A stretch of 64,000 bases of DNA from Lentisphaerae bacterium RIFOXYA12_64_32 (lineage in GTDB: Bacteria; Verrucomicrobiota; Lentisphaeria; Oligosphaerales; YB12-FULL-65-16): assembly GCA_001803235.1 (NCBI GenBank), contig MHBL01000385.1, positions 50,931 to 114,930 on the forward strand, in the 5' to 3' direction. Below the pieces are notes generated by a model, which was not told where the DNA came from, searched no databases, and saw only the letters and a program-made list of their open reading frames with translations. Shown here piece by piece: positions 25,492-32,629 of this stretch. The translations under genes were made by a program, and so were the position numbers. How positions within the stretch are numbered: the first letter of the stretch is position 1; the number at the start of each line of letters is the position of its first letter.

Positions 25492-26776
25492 TTTTGCCCT
25501 GTCAGCCAAACTTGAAGACTTCGTCCGGCGCAGGTACTCCGACAGGCTCACGAACGGCATCCTACACTTTTACTTCAGCCTCTCCTACTTGGAACGCAAA
25601 CGCCACCTGAGTCCATGCGCGCCGATGCCCGCTGCAGACCACCGCGCGCTAGCCTGCGAGTTACATAGGTCATTGCGGCACATCGGACCCGCGTTGAGTA
25701 AACTTGAGCTGGTGGGTTTGATTGAGCTCATCATGGGAACACCTTTGCGGGGCAGTAAACGTGCTACGCAGATTAGACGGCGGACACTACAAGAACTCAA
25801 AACGAACGAATGCCGTGACGTATTGAAGGATAGCACGCCGGTTGACGCCAAGCGTGTTTGCGAGGTCCTGAACGCCAGGAACTTTGTCTACGGCGACGAA
25901 AATGCCTGCAAGCCTTCCTGGAATGTCGGGCGCACGGGACGGGTTTACTCCAGTAGGCCGAATGTTCAAAAGGACACCCAGGAGGTACGAACTGCGAGCC
26001 TCCAGGCAGGCCTTTCCGACGGCGAATGCCTGGTTAACTGCGACTACAAGCAGGCGGACCCATCTGTCATCCGACACATTCTTGCCGGTCACGGGTTCGA
26101 CGCCAGCGCATGGCCGGACGACCCATATGTGGATCTCACCAGGCACCTGGGTCTGTCGCGTGACGACGCGAAGGTCGAGGTCAACCGTCTTGCCTATGCG
26201 AAGTCAGCCGTGGCGATAGCCAAACACTGGCATCTGCCGGCCGGACACTTCGTCCTGAGATACGCACAGGCACTTGACGAGTACAAGGCCGCGCTCTGGA
26301 AGAGCAGCAAACCTGTCCGGGGACGCCGTCAGGTGAAGACCCTTGGCGGCACAGTCATCACGGCCGAAAGAGGTGCGCACATTCATCCTGGGAGTCTACT
26401 GTGCTGGCAGGCACAGGGCACCGTGGCCGACATACTGAACCGCGCGGTCCTGGAACTGGTAAGACGTGAGACAACGGACGGCTGGCGCGTCCTGTTCCCC
26501 GTGCATGACTCGGTGTACGTCAAGGCCCGCCGGGGGCAGGAGCAGGACATTGAGCTAGTGATGGTGGCTGCCGCCAAGGAAGTGGGGGTCGAACTCCGGG
26601 TGGAACTCAACCCCAACCCTTCGGGCACGTCGAACCATCGCAGTTTCAGGGCGGGGACAATCGCAGCCCAGATCGCCGCGCGGTATACCGTGCATCAGGC
26701 CGGCGGCACCGGCCCGGGTGTTGATGGCGAGGTCCGTTTGGACTTGCCGGACACGGGGCTTCGCTTTGAGGAATGA
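25472..26776 (+). CDS. Compact family-A DNA polymerase-like protein
   Basis: The 434-residue protein carries the PolA palm and fingers motifs in order: GRVYSSRPNVQ (residues 156-166, like GRIHSS.PNLQ); motif A DYKQADPSVI (191-200, catalytic Asp191); an O-helix RDDAKVEVNRLAY (230-242) with Arg, Lys+4 and Tyr+12 conserved; QAQGTVADIL (313-322); motif C VHDSVYV (344-350, catalytic Asp346). Neither a 5'-3' nor a recognisable 3'-5' exonuclease domain fits in the remaining 150 N-terminal residues. Phe762 of E. coli Pol I is replaced by Asn, motif A Glu by Asp, and HDE by HDS. ATG 25472 has GAAGG upstream. Presumed role: replication of the element. Confidence 0.82.
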   Translation: MPAYRYDFALSAKLEDFVRRRYSDRLTNGILHFYFSLSYLERKRHLSPCAPMPAADHRALACELHRSLRHIGPALSKLELVGLIELIMGTPLRGSKRATQIRRRTLQELKTNECRDVLKDSTPVDAKRVCEVLNARNFVYGDENACKPSWNVGRTGRVYSSRPNVQKDTQEVRTASLQAGLSDGECLVNCDYKQADPSVIRHILAGHGFDASAWPDDPYVDLTRHLGLSRDDAKVEVNRLAYAKSAVAIAKHWHLPAGHFVLRYAQALDEYKAALWKSSKPVRGRRQVKTLGGTVITAERGAHIHPGSLLCWQAQGTVADILNRAVLELVRRETTDGWRVLFPVHDSVYVKARRGQEQDIELVMVAAAKEVGVELRVELNPNPSGTSNHRSFRAGTIAAQIAARYTVHQAGGTGPGVDGEVRLDLPDTGLRFEE

Positions 26777-26788
26777 CCAAGCCTTTCC

Positions 26789-26867
26789 CCTGTTAACAAA
26801 AGTAAACAGGAAATGGTCTGCCTACCTGTTAACAAAAGTAAACCCTATTACCAGTTAACCCGGTAAA
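26789..26867. repeat. Iteron-like repeats downstream of the polymerase
   Basis: CCTGTTAACAAAAGTAAAC occurs twice, at 26789-26807 and 26825-26843 (36-base period). A degenerate third copy, CCAGTTAACCCGGTAAA, lies at 26851-26867. Each contains GTTAAC. The AT-rich direct repeats start 13 bases after the polymerase stop codon and stand out in a GC-rich context. They could be a replication origin or operators. Confidence 0.7.
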
Positions 26868-27129
26868 TGGGACAGGAGTAGAGGGGGGGACCAGGAAACA
26901 GGTTAGCGGTAGCCAGGACAGGGACACAGCGCCGGGGACTGGCCGCCCCATCCCTTGTGGTCTTCCACGTCACGGCAACGGCACAACACGGGGAGACTGC
27001 ACCGAAATGACACCTACCCGTGTACCTTAGTCCTTTGGACTAACGGTAAGGCGTGTCCCGTGTGCTCGGACTGGCGGTGGCTTGAGGGTAGACGGGGGTT
27101 AGGAACGCGGACGGGGAAGATGGAAGGGC

Positions 27130-27260
27130 AGGGGAATCACCCCGGAAAACACGGGGGTAAAGCGTGACGGGGGCCAAACCCTACCCGTATACCACCCTGA
27201 GACCCAACCCACGAAAAAAACCCGGCTTTTCCCCTATGGAAACGCAAGGAATCGCTCGCC
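27130..27260. repeat. Direct repeat A, right copy
   Basis: Matches 18931-19057 in the same orientation over about 130 bases. This copy lies within the element, 190 bases from the core, while the left copy lies outside it, 714 bases from its core, with the HigBA remnant filling the difference. Confidence 0.8.
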
Positions 27261-27373
27261 AAGACCATTGCCTCAACGGCCCCCGGGCCGAATCCGAGCG
27301 GCTGGAACGGCAGCCCGAGCGGTGCCGCACGTATCGGCCCCGGCCCCCCTTGGGACACCACAGCCCCCCAGCC

Positions 27374-27398
27374 TTGTACGCGTTTTGTACCCGTTATT
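27374..27398. promoter_or_regulatory. Arm-type repeat near attR
   Basis: Second copy of the TTGTACGCGTTTTGTAC motif, 52 bases inside the right core. It has the same orientation as the copy at 19863-19887. Confidence 0.5.
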
Positions 27399-27450
27399 CT
27401 TGAGAATCAGGTCAAATCAAGGCCTACCAGGTTAAAGCACGCAACCCCCA

Positions 27451-27517
27451 TTTCCCCTCTGAAAGAGTGGCACCCCGGGCGCGGCTCGAACGCGCGACCT
27501 ACGGCTTAGAAGGCCGT
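27451..27517. other. attR core, embedded in the intact tRNA-Arg gene
   Basis: Right-hand partner of attL. The element supplies the 3' half of the tRNA gene here, so the tRNA stays functional after integration. The remaining 5' part (27518-27544) is chromosomal. Confidence 0.9.
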
Positions 27518-27544
27518 TGCTCTATCCAACTGAGCTACCGGGGT
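27468..27544 (-). tRNA. tRNA-Arg(UCU)
   Basis: The 77-base minus-strand sequence folds as a full cloverleaf: acceptor ACCCCGG/CCGGGGT, D arm GCTC/GAGC, anticodon arm ACGGC-CTTCTAA-GCCGT with anticodon UCU, five-base variable loop, T arm GCGCG-TTCGAGC-CGCGC, discriminator G and an encoded CCA. It reads AGA codons. It is the integration target of the element to its left. Confidence 0.96.
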
Positions 27545-27787
27545 GTCTGGCAGTCGATGATCGTCATCGGGAAGCTCTCTAATTTGCCACGGAAACAACC
27601 TGAAATCAACATGGTTTTGCACAGGTTTGAGGTAAGTTCGGGCCGGGAGCCTGATTGCCAATGCGCAATACGGGTATATCTTCTTCGGTTTCTGTGCGGC
27701 CCCAAGTCTCACCGATCGGTCAGGAACAAACCGCGACACGACGTCCAGTTCGGTTAGCGCCACAGAGCAGCAGAGGAGGCACCAGGA

Positions 27788-28414
27788 GTGAAGACTCGAC
27801 ACAACCCCATCGTTGTCGCTATGGACCTTGAGGGGGTGCTGGTTCCCGAGGTGTGGATCGCCTTTGCTGAGAAGACGGGGATTGACGAACTGCGCCTGAC
27901 CACCCGGGATATCTCAGACTACGACGTACTGATGAAGCGGCGATTGCAGATCTTGAAGGACCGTAGACTGAAGCTTGGGGATATCCAGAACGTGATCGAG
28001 AACATGGACGTCATGCCCGGAGCGCTGCAGTACCTTGACTGGCTGCGTCCGCGTCACCAGGCCATCATCCTGTCGGACACATACTACGAGTTTGCCTCCC
28101 CCTTCATGCGCAAACTGGGATGGCCGACGCTATTCTGCAATTCACTGGAGACGGACGCCGAGGGCACGGTCGTCAATTACCACATCCGCCTTCGTGATGG
28201 CAAACGGCACGCTGTTCTCGCCTTCAAGCAGTTGAACTTCGACGTCATTGCCATGGGTGATTCGTACAACGATACGACCATGCTCTGCGAAGCGGAACTC
28301 GGCATCCTGTTCCGCCCCCCGGACAACGTGCGGCAGGAATTCCCTCAATTTCCCGTGGCGCTGGACTACGAGGAAGTGAAACGTCTCATCTGCGAGTTCG
28401 CCACCGGCCGTTGA
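27788..28414 (+). CDS. thrH: Phosphoserine phosphatase / homoserine phosphotransferase ThrH
   Basis: A 208-residue HAD-superfamily protein: motif I MDLEGVLVPEVW (nucleophile Asp in DLEG, the ThrH-specific form of DxDGT), motif II LSDTYYEF, a Lys in RDGKRHAVLAFK and motif IV MGDSYNDTTML. ThrH dephosphorylates phosphoserine and can pass the phosphate to homoserine, giving phosphohomoserine for threonine synthesis. It starts with GTG 27788 behind an AGGAGG-type site. It converges on cimA and lies near hom, consistent with a Thr/Ile neighbourhood. Confidence 0.9.
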   Translation: MKTRHNPIVVAMDLEGVLVPEVWIAFAEKTGIDELRLTTRDISDYDVLMKRRLQILKDRRLKLGDIQNVIENMDVMPGALQYLDWLRPRHQAIILSDTYYEFASPFMRKLGWPTLFCNSLETDAEGTVVNYHIRLRDGKRHAVLAFKQLNFDVIAMGDSYNDTTMLCEAELGILFRPPDNVRQEFPQFPVALDYEEVKRLICEFATGR

Positions 28415-28466
28415 CGTGACGCCCCCCCCGTCCATCCGCACGGGCACAAGGCCAGCCAGCCGTTCC

Positions 28467-30086
28467 TCAGCCCTTGTGCGACCGCCGCGCCCCGGCGCCG
28501 TTGCGACGCTCGTAGAGCAGGTACTCCACCGAGTCGACCAAGGCCTGCCAGCTTGCCTCGATCAGGTTCTCGCTCACACCCACGGTCCCCCAGAACTCGT
28601 GGCCATCGCCAGACTCGATCAGCACGCGCGTCAGCGCCGCGGTGCCGTCTTTGCCGTCCAGGATGCGGACTTTGAAATCGCGCAATTGTACGTCGCGTAT
28701 CTCCGGGTAGAACGGGGTCAGGACTTTCCGCAACGCCAGGTCCAGGGCGTTCACCGGGCCGTCGCCCTCGGCCGCCGTGATTTCCGTGGTGTCGTTGACC
28801 GTAACCTTGATCGTTGCCTCGGCCAGGCAGGGTGCATCCGGCCCGCGCTTCTCGACCATGACTCGGAACCCCTCCAGGGTAAAAAACGGCTTGTGCTTCT
28901 TGAGCAACTTCTGCACCAGAAGCTTGAACGACGCGTCCGCGGACTCGTACTCGTAGCCCTGCGACTCGAGACGTTTCAAGTCGGTTAAGATGCGTTTCAC
29001 CTCGGGACTCTTGCTGTCCAACTGGATATTGTGCTCGTGGGCCTTGAGGAGAATGTTGCTGCTCCCGGCCAGGTCGGACATCAGCACGCGTCGTCGATTT
29101 CCAACCCCCTCGGGGGGAACATGCTCAAACGTTCGCGGATTCTTGGCCACGGCGTTGACGTGCATGCCGCCCTTGTGGGCAAACGCGCTCTCGCCCACGT
29201 AGGGCTGTCGGGTGTCCGGTCGCATGTTGGCCAGGTCATAGACGAAACGGCTCAGTTCGCTGAGGTGCGGAAGGACGCCCGGCGCCACGCAACGATGCCC
29301 CAGTTTCAGTTCGAGGGCGGGAATGATCGAGCAGAGGTCCGCGTTGCCGCAGCGTTCGCCAAACCCATTTAGGGTCCCCTGCACATGGCGCGCCCCCGAC
29401 TGAACAGCCAGCAGCGAGTTTGCCACCCCGCAACCGGCATCGTTGTGACAGTGGATGCCCAGTTCGACGCCGGCAGGAAGGATTGCCCGCACCCGAGCGC
29501 ATATCTCTTGGACGTGTCCGGGCAGGGTCCCGCCGTTCGTGTCGCACAACACGACCGTGGTCGCTCCCGCTTCCACGGCGCACCGCAGGGTCGCCAAAGC
29601 ATACTCGGGGTTGTCCGCGTAGCCGTCGAAGAAGTGTTCGGCGTCGTAGACGACCTCACGCCCGTGGTCCTTCAGAAATCGGCAGGACGTCCCGACCATG
29701 TCGAGGTTCGTGTCCGCGTCCGTTCGCAGAACGTCATGCACATGGAGGAGCCAGGTTTTCCCGAAGATGGTGACCACTGGGGTTTCCGCTTGCAGCAGGC
29801 CCCGCAGGTTAGTGTCCTCCTCTACGGTCTGGTCAGCGCGCCGCGTGCTGCCGAACGCGGCGACGCGGGTGTGGGTGAACCGCCGCCCCCTGATCTCCTC
29901 AAAAAAACCCATGTCTTTGGGGTTTGAGCCCGGCCATCCCCCTTCAACGTAGCTCACGCCAAAGGCGTCCAGACGTTCGACAATGCGGACTTTGTCTGCC
30001 TTAGAAAAAGACACACCTTCGCCCTGACTGCCGTCGCGCAGGGTCGTGTCGTACAGTCGCACATTCAGTTGTTTCGTCTTAGTCAT
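28467..30086 (-). CDS. cimA: (R)-citramalate synthase
   Basis: Condenses pyruvate and acetyl-CoA to citramalate, giving a threonine-independent route to isoleucine. The 539-residue product has the alpha-IPM synthase-like barrel (LYDTTLRDGSQGEGVSFSKADKVRI, VEGGWPGSNPKD, HCHNDAGCGVANSLLAV, GTLNGFGERCGNADL) and a C-terminal LeuA dimer/regulatory domain (ITAAEGDGPVNALDLALRKVL, VTRVLIESGDG-like end). EGGWPGSNPKD and FGSTRR mark it as the citramalate synthase subgroup rather than LeuA. ATG 30086 is taken as start. It lies 91 bases downstream of hom on the same strand, probably one transcript. Confidence 0.93.
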   Translation of the reverse strand: MTKTKQLNVRLYDTTLRDGSQGEGVSFSKADKVRIVERLDAFGVSYVEGGWPGSNPKDMGFFEEIRGRRFTHTRVAAFGSTRRADQTVEEDTNLRGLLQAETPVVTIFGKTWLLHVHDVLRTDADTNLDMVGTSCRFLKDHGREVVYDAEHFFDGYADNPEYALATLRCAVEAGATTVVLCDTNGGTLPGHVQEICARVRAILPAGVELGIHCHNDAGCGVANSLLAVQSGARHVQGTLNGFGERCGNADLCSIIPALELKLGHRCVAPGVLPHLSELSRFVYDLANMRPDTRQPYVGESAFAHKGGMHVNAVAKNPRTFEHVPPEGVGNRRRVLMSDLAGSSNILLKAHEHNIQLDSKSPEVKRILTDLKRLESQGYEYESADASFKLLVQKLLKKHKPFFTLEGFRVMVEKRGPDAPCLAEATIKVTVNDTTEITAAEGDGPVNALDLALRKVLTPFYPEIRDVQLRDFKVRILDGKDGTAALTRVLIESGDGHEFWGTVGVSENLIEASWQALVDSVEYLLYERRNGAGARRSHKG

Positions 30087-30177
30087 GGCTTGCCTGTCTC
30101 TTTCGGTCGCCTGCCATGGTACCTCAGGCCGGGCGTGCAAAAAGTGGCACAATCCGGGCCAGTGACGGTGAATGCCG

Positions 30178-31473
30178 TTACGGCAGGTCCTCAATGCGGA
30201 AGAGCACCGGCGGTTCTACGATCTCGCCGAGTTGCGACATTTCCTTCAACGCCATCTGCATATTCGCTTCCAACGCAGCATGGGTGAGGATCACCACGGG
30301 CACCGATTCCTGGGCCGTTTCCTTCTGGGTCACGCTCGCAATGCTGATTCCTGCCTTCGCGAGGATGCCGCTAACCGCCGCCAGCACCCCCGGCTTGTCT
30401 GATGCCTGCAGGCGAATGTAGTAGCGGATTCGCACCTCACTGACGGGCATGATGGAAGCATACCCATGGTGGGAGCGGAATGCCGGCACCCGCTGCCGCG
30501 CCCCGCAGGTCACATTGCGGGCCACGTCCATAATGTCTGCCACGACAGCGCTGCCGGTGGCATCTCGCCCCGCGCCACGGCCATAGTACATGGTGTCGCC
30601 CACGGTGTCGCCACGGACCCAGACCGCGTTGAACACTCCGTTGACATTGCCCAACAGAGAACGGTCAGGAATCAGCGTGGGATGAACGCGCATCTGGACC
30701 TTCGAGTCCTCTTCTTTGATAATGGCCAGGAGTTTGATCCTGTACCCCAGGTGTGCCGCATACTGAATGTCCTGCAGCGTCACCGAACGAATGCCTTCCA
30801 CATAAATCGGGGCTGTGCCGAACCATTCACCGTACGCCAACGACGCCAGGACGCTTGCCTTATGGGCCGTGTCGATCCCGTCCACGTCCAGCGAGGGATT
30901 GGCCTCCGCGTAACCGGCCGCTTGCGCCGCAGCCAGTACCGTGCCAAAGTCCAGCGATTCCTTCTCCATGCGGGTCAGGATGTAGTTGCACGTGCCGTTC
31001 AGGATGCCCACAATCTCCACGATACGGTTTGCCACCAAGCCCTCGCGCAAGGTCTTGATGATGGGGATCCCGCCCGCCACGCTCGCTTCGTAGTAGACGT
31101 CGACCCCGGCACGTTGGGCGGCGGCGAAGATTTCGGCGCCGTGGTGCGCCAGAAGCGCCTTGTTGGCCGTGACGACCGGCTTGCCGTTCGCAAGGGCACG
31201 CAGGATGAAGTCTTTCGCAATCGTGGTGCCGCCAACCAATTCCACCACGACATCAACGTCAGAACCGCCGAGCACCGCGTTGACATCGTTCGTCAATACG
31301 CCGTCGGGCAGCTTGATGCCCCGGTCCCGAGTGGTGTCCATGTCGGCGATTCGGGTTACCACGGGCCGGATTCCGGTCCGATCGGCAATCAGATCGCCGT
31401 TCTGCATCAGGCAACGCACGGTTCCGGTTCCGACCGTGCCGAATCCAATGATTCCCACATTGAACTGTGTCAT
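30178..31473 (-). CDS. hom: Homoserine dehydrogenase
   Basis: Reduces aspartate semialdehyde to homoserine, the branch point to threonine and methionine. The 431-residue protein has the Rossmann motif VGIIGFGTVGTGTV, the catalytic-domain blocks VVELVGGTTIAKDF, TANKALLAHHGAEIF, YEASVAGGIPIIKTLRE, ILNGTCNYILTRM and DVDGIDTAHKASVLASLAYG, and a C-terminal ACT domain (YYIRLQASDKPGVLAAVSGILAKAGISIASVTQKE) for feedback control. ATG 31473 is used; the longer frame has no ribosome-binding site. It is preceded by a leader peptide and attenuator (31526-31755), so transcription probably responds to charged tRNA-Thr and tRNA-Met. Confidence 0.96.
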   Translation of the reverse strand: MTQFNVGIIGFGTVGTGTVRCLMQNGDLIADRTGIRPVVTRIADMDTTRDRGIKLPDGVLTNDVNAVLGGSDVDVVVELVGGTTIAKDFILRALANGKPVVTANKALLAHHGAEIFAAAQRAGVDVYYEASVAGGIPIIKTLREGLVANRIVEIVGILNGTCNYILTRMEKESLDFGTVLAAAQAAGYAEANPSLDVDGIDTAHKASVLASLAYGEWFGTAPIYVEGIRSVTLQDIQYAAHLGYRIKLLAIIKEEDSKVQMRVHPTLIPDRSLLGNVNGVFNAVWVRGDTVGDTMYYGRGAGRDATGSAVVADIMDVARNVTCGARQRVPAFRSHHGYASIMPVSEVRIRYYIRLQASDKPGVLAAVSGILAKAGISIASVTQKETAQESVPVVILTHAALEANMQMALKEMSQLGEIVEPPVLFRIEDLP

Positions 31474-31525
31474 CGGGCAAGCAAGCCTTTCGTCTGTTCG
31501 TTTCCGCCGCATCCGGTTCACTGCC

Positions 31526-31562
31526 AAGAAAAAGCCCTTCAGGCCGAGGGGCTTGAAGGGCT
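31526..31562 (-). terminator. Attenuator: intrinsic terminator in the hom leader
   Basis: On the minus-strand RNA, AGCCCUUCAAGCC pairs with GGCCUGAAGGGCU (13-base stem, one A-C mismatch, four-base loop) followed by UUUUUCUU. It lies 17 bases after the leader-peptide stop and 53 bases before the hom start. The 5' arm AGCCCUUC can instead pair with GAAGGGCU inside the leader-peptide coding region, giving an antiterminator. Confidence 0.82.
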
Positions 31563-31578
31563 GCTCTCACGTCAGATG

Positions 31579-31662
31579 TCAATTAACGACAAATCCCGTG
31601 ACGCAAGGGAAGCCCTTCGCCGTCAGGGTCATCGTAATTGTCATGTCGCATGCTTGTGGCAT
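31579..31662 (-). CDS. Thr/Met-rich leader peptide of hom (attenuation)
   Basis: A 27-codon ORF beginning MPQACD and containing MTITMTLT: four Thr and three Met codons within the run. GGGAGG lies ten bases before its ATG. Both amino acids are end products of the homoserine branch. The peptide ends 17 bases before the terminator stem. Its codons 16-18 (AAGGGCTTC) carry the antiterminator segment complementary to the terminator 5' arm. Stalling at scarce Thr- or Met-tRNA would free this segment and let transcription enter hom. Confidence 0.75.
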   Translation of the reverse strand: MPQACDMTITMTLTAKGFPCVTGFVVN

Positions 31663-31726
31663 GCTTGACCGACCTCCCGCAGTCTCCGGTGTAACCCGAC
31701 CGCAAATCTCAAGGTCAAACCGCAAG

Positions 31727-31755
31727 ACTATAGTCCGACGTCCGTAGGGCCGCAA
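31727..31755 (-). promoter_or_regulatory. Promoter of the hom leader
   Basis: Reading the minus strand: TTGCGG (31755-31750), 17-base spacer, TATAGT (31732-31727). It lies about 60 bases before the leader-peptide start. Confidence 0.6.
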
Positions 31756-31867
31756 GTGGGATAAACGCATTCCAATACCGACACGGAATCCGTGCGGTTC
31801 GGGATCACGGGCTTGAAGCGGGCAGGGCAGGGGAGAGACACGACCTCCCCCTGCCCGTGCGTCCACA

Positions 31868-32302
31868 TCAAGTGGCGGGCGGCGTTTCCCCAGATTCGGC
31901 AATGGCCGCCCGCTCAAAGTCCGGACAGTCATCCATGGATTCCACTCGCCGGTCGTGCAGAAGACAACGGCTGATAAACGGGTGCTTGAGAAACTGTCGA
32001 CAGTCCCGACAGAAGCGGGCCTTGCCCGCCGCATCTGTGATCAGCGGATTGGCGGGTTTGGACGGAACGGCCTCGCCAAACAGGTTCGCGGCCTTGCAGA
32101 GGCGCTCAGCCGATTTCTGACGCGCCTGCTCGCCAGGCGTGCTATCCTCCACGGGGCCGAGATCGGCGTGGCAGAATGCGCACGCCAAGTGCTGCCCAAC
32201 GCAGGTCCAGCCCTGCATTTGCCGCTCAATCTTGACCACGGATTCCTGACCGCAATCCGGGCAGCGGAACTTCTGCCCAGGTCGATATTCTGGTGACGGC
32301 AC
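31868..32302 (-). CDS. Zinc-ribbon protein of unknown function
   Basis: A 144-residue cytosolic protein with a ribbon FRCPDCGQESVV, a second Cys pair CAFCHADLG, and a C-terminal cluster CRDCRQFLKHPFISRCLLHDRRVESMDDCPDF. The last block, with C-x2-C, C and C spaced like small conserved metal-binding domains, is the most conserved-looking part. No known family. It lies upstream of the hom leader on the same strand, with a 205-base gap that holds the hom promoter. Confidence 0.65.
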   Translation of the reverse strand: MPSPEYRPGQKFRCPDCGQESVVKIERQMQGWTCVGQHLACAFCHADLGPVEDSTPGEQARQKSAERLCKAANLFGEAVPSKPANPLITDAAGKARFCRDCRQFLKHPFISRCLLHDRRVESMDDCPDFERAAIAESGETPPAT

Positions 32303-32629
32303 CTCGCAGCCTTTCTTTGGCCTCCGCCAATCTCGCCTCGCGCATTTCCGCTTGACGCACCGGGAGAAAGATTAGCGCGACTTCCGTTTGCCTGCAAGCG
32401 CGCCCAGGGAAGGCTTAGAGCTTCTGCACTCAAGGCCGCGCCGGGTTGCAATTCTAAACCAAGAGATGGGGTTCAGCGTAGGCGCCAGCCCCACCCGCAA
32501 TGTCGCATAATATATGTTATGTCGTGTTGAGCATAGCCGAAATAACTCCAATCGTATAACCCAAGATGCTAATTACCAACTTGTTAAGACTTTTACCGAG
32601 ATGCCCTGTTAATAACTTGTGGACAGTCT
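32303..32629. other. Intergenic gap with an AT-rich island
   Basis: The segment 32505-32600 is markedly AT-rich for this window (CATAATATATGTTATG, then GTTAATAACTTGTGGACAG near the right end). The latter resembles one DnaA box in reverse, but there is no cluster. I see no gene or RNA here; it could hold the promoter of the zinc-ribbon gene. Confidence 0.4.

Larger units (their letters stand above)
26777..27467. other. Right-end non-coding region of the element
   Basis: 691 bases after the polymerase gene with no convincing gene. It holds the iteron-like repeats (26789-26867), a perfect 7-3-7 palindrome TTAGTCCTTTGGACTAA (27027-27043), repeat A right copy (27130-27260) and an arm-type site (27374-27398), before the tRNA-derived core. 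The density of signals fits a replication and recombination control region. Confidence 0.6.
19838..27517 (+). mobile_element. 7.68-kb integrative element in tRNA-Arg(UCU) encoding a PolA-like polymerase
   Basis: The element is bounded by 67-base direct repeats made from the tRNA-Arg 3' half. All recognised genes run on the + strand: tyrosine integrase, a 49-residue ORF, a zinc-ribbon membrane protein, a 208-residue unknown protein, an excisionase-like HTH protein, a small Cys-rich protein and a compact family-A DNA polymerase-like protein. Iteron-like repeats follow the polymerase. No relaxase, capsid, terminase, portal or type IV secretion gene is seen, so it would have to move by itself only within cells or borrow transfer machinery. 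The plan resembles pipolins, which use PolB instead. Confidence 0.85.

Noticed and set aside
30466..31668. 400-codon + strand frame over hom
   Set aside because: Shadow of hom; no start signals or motif.
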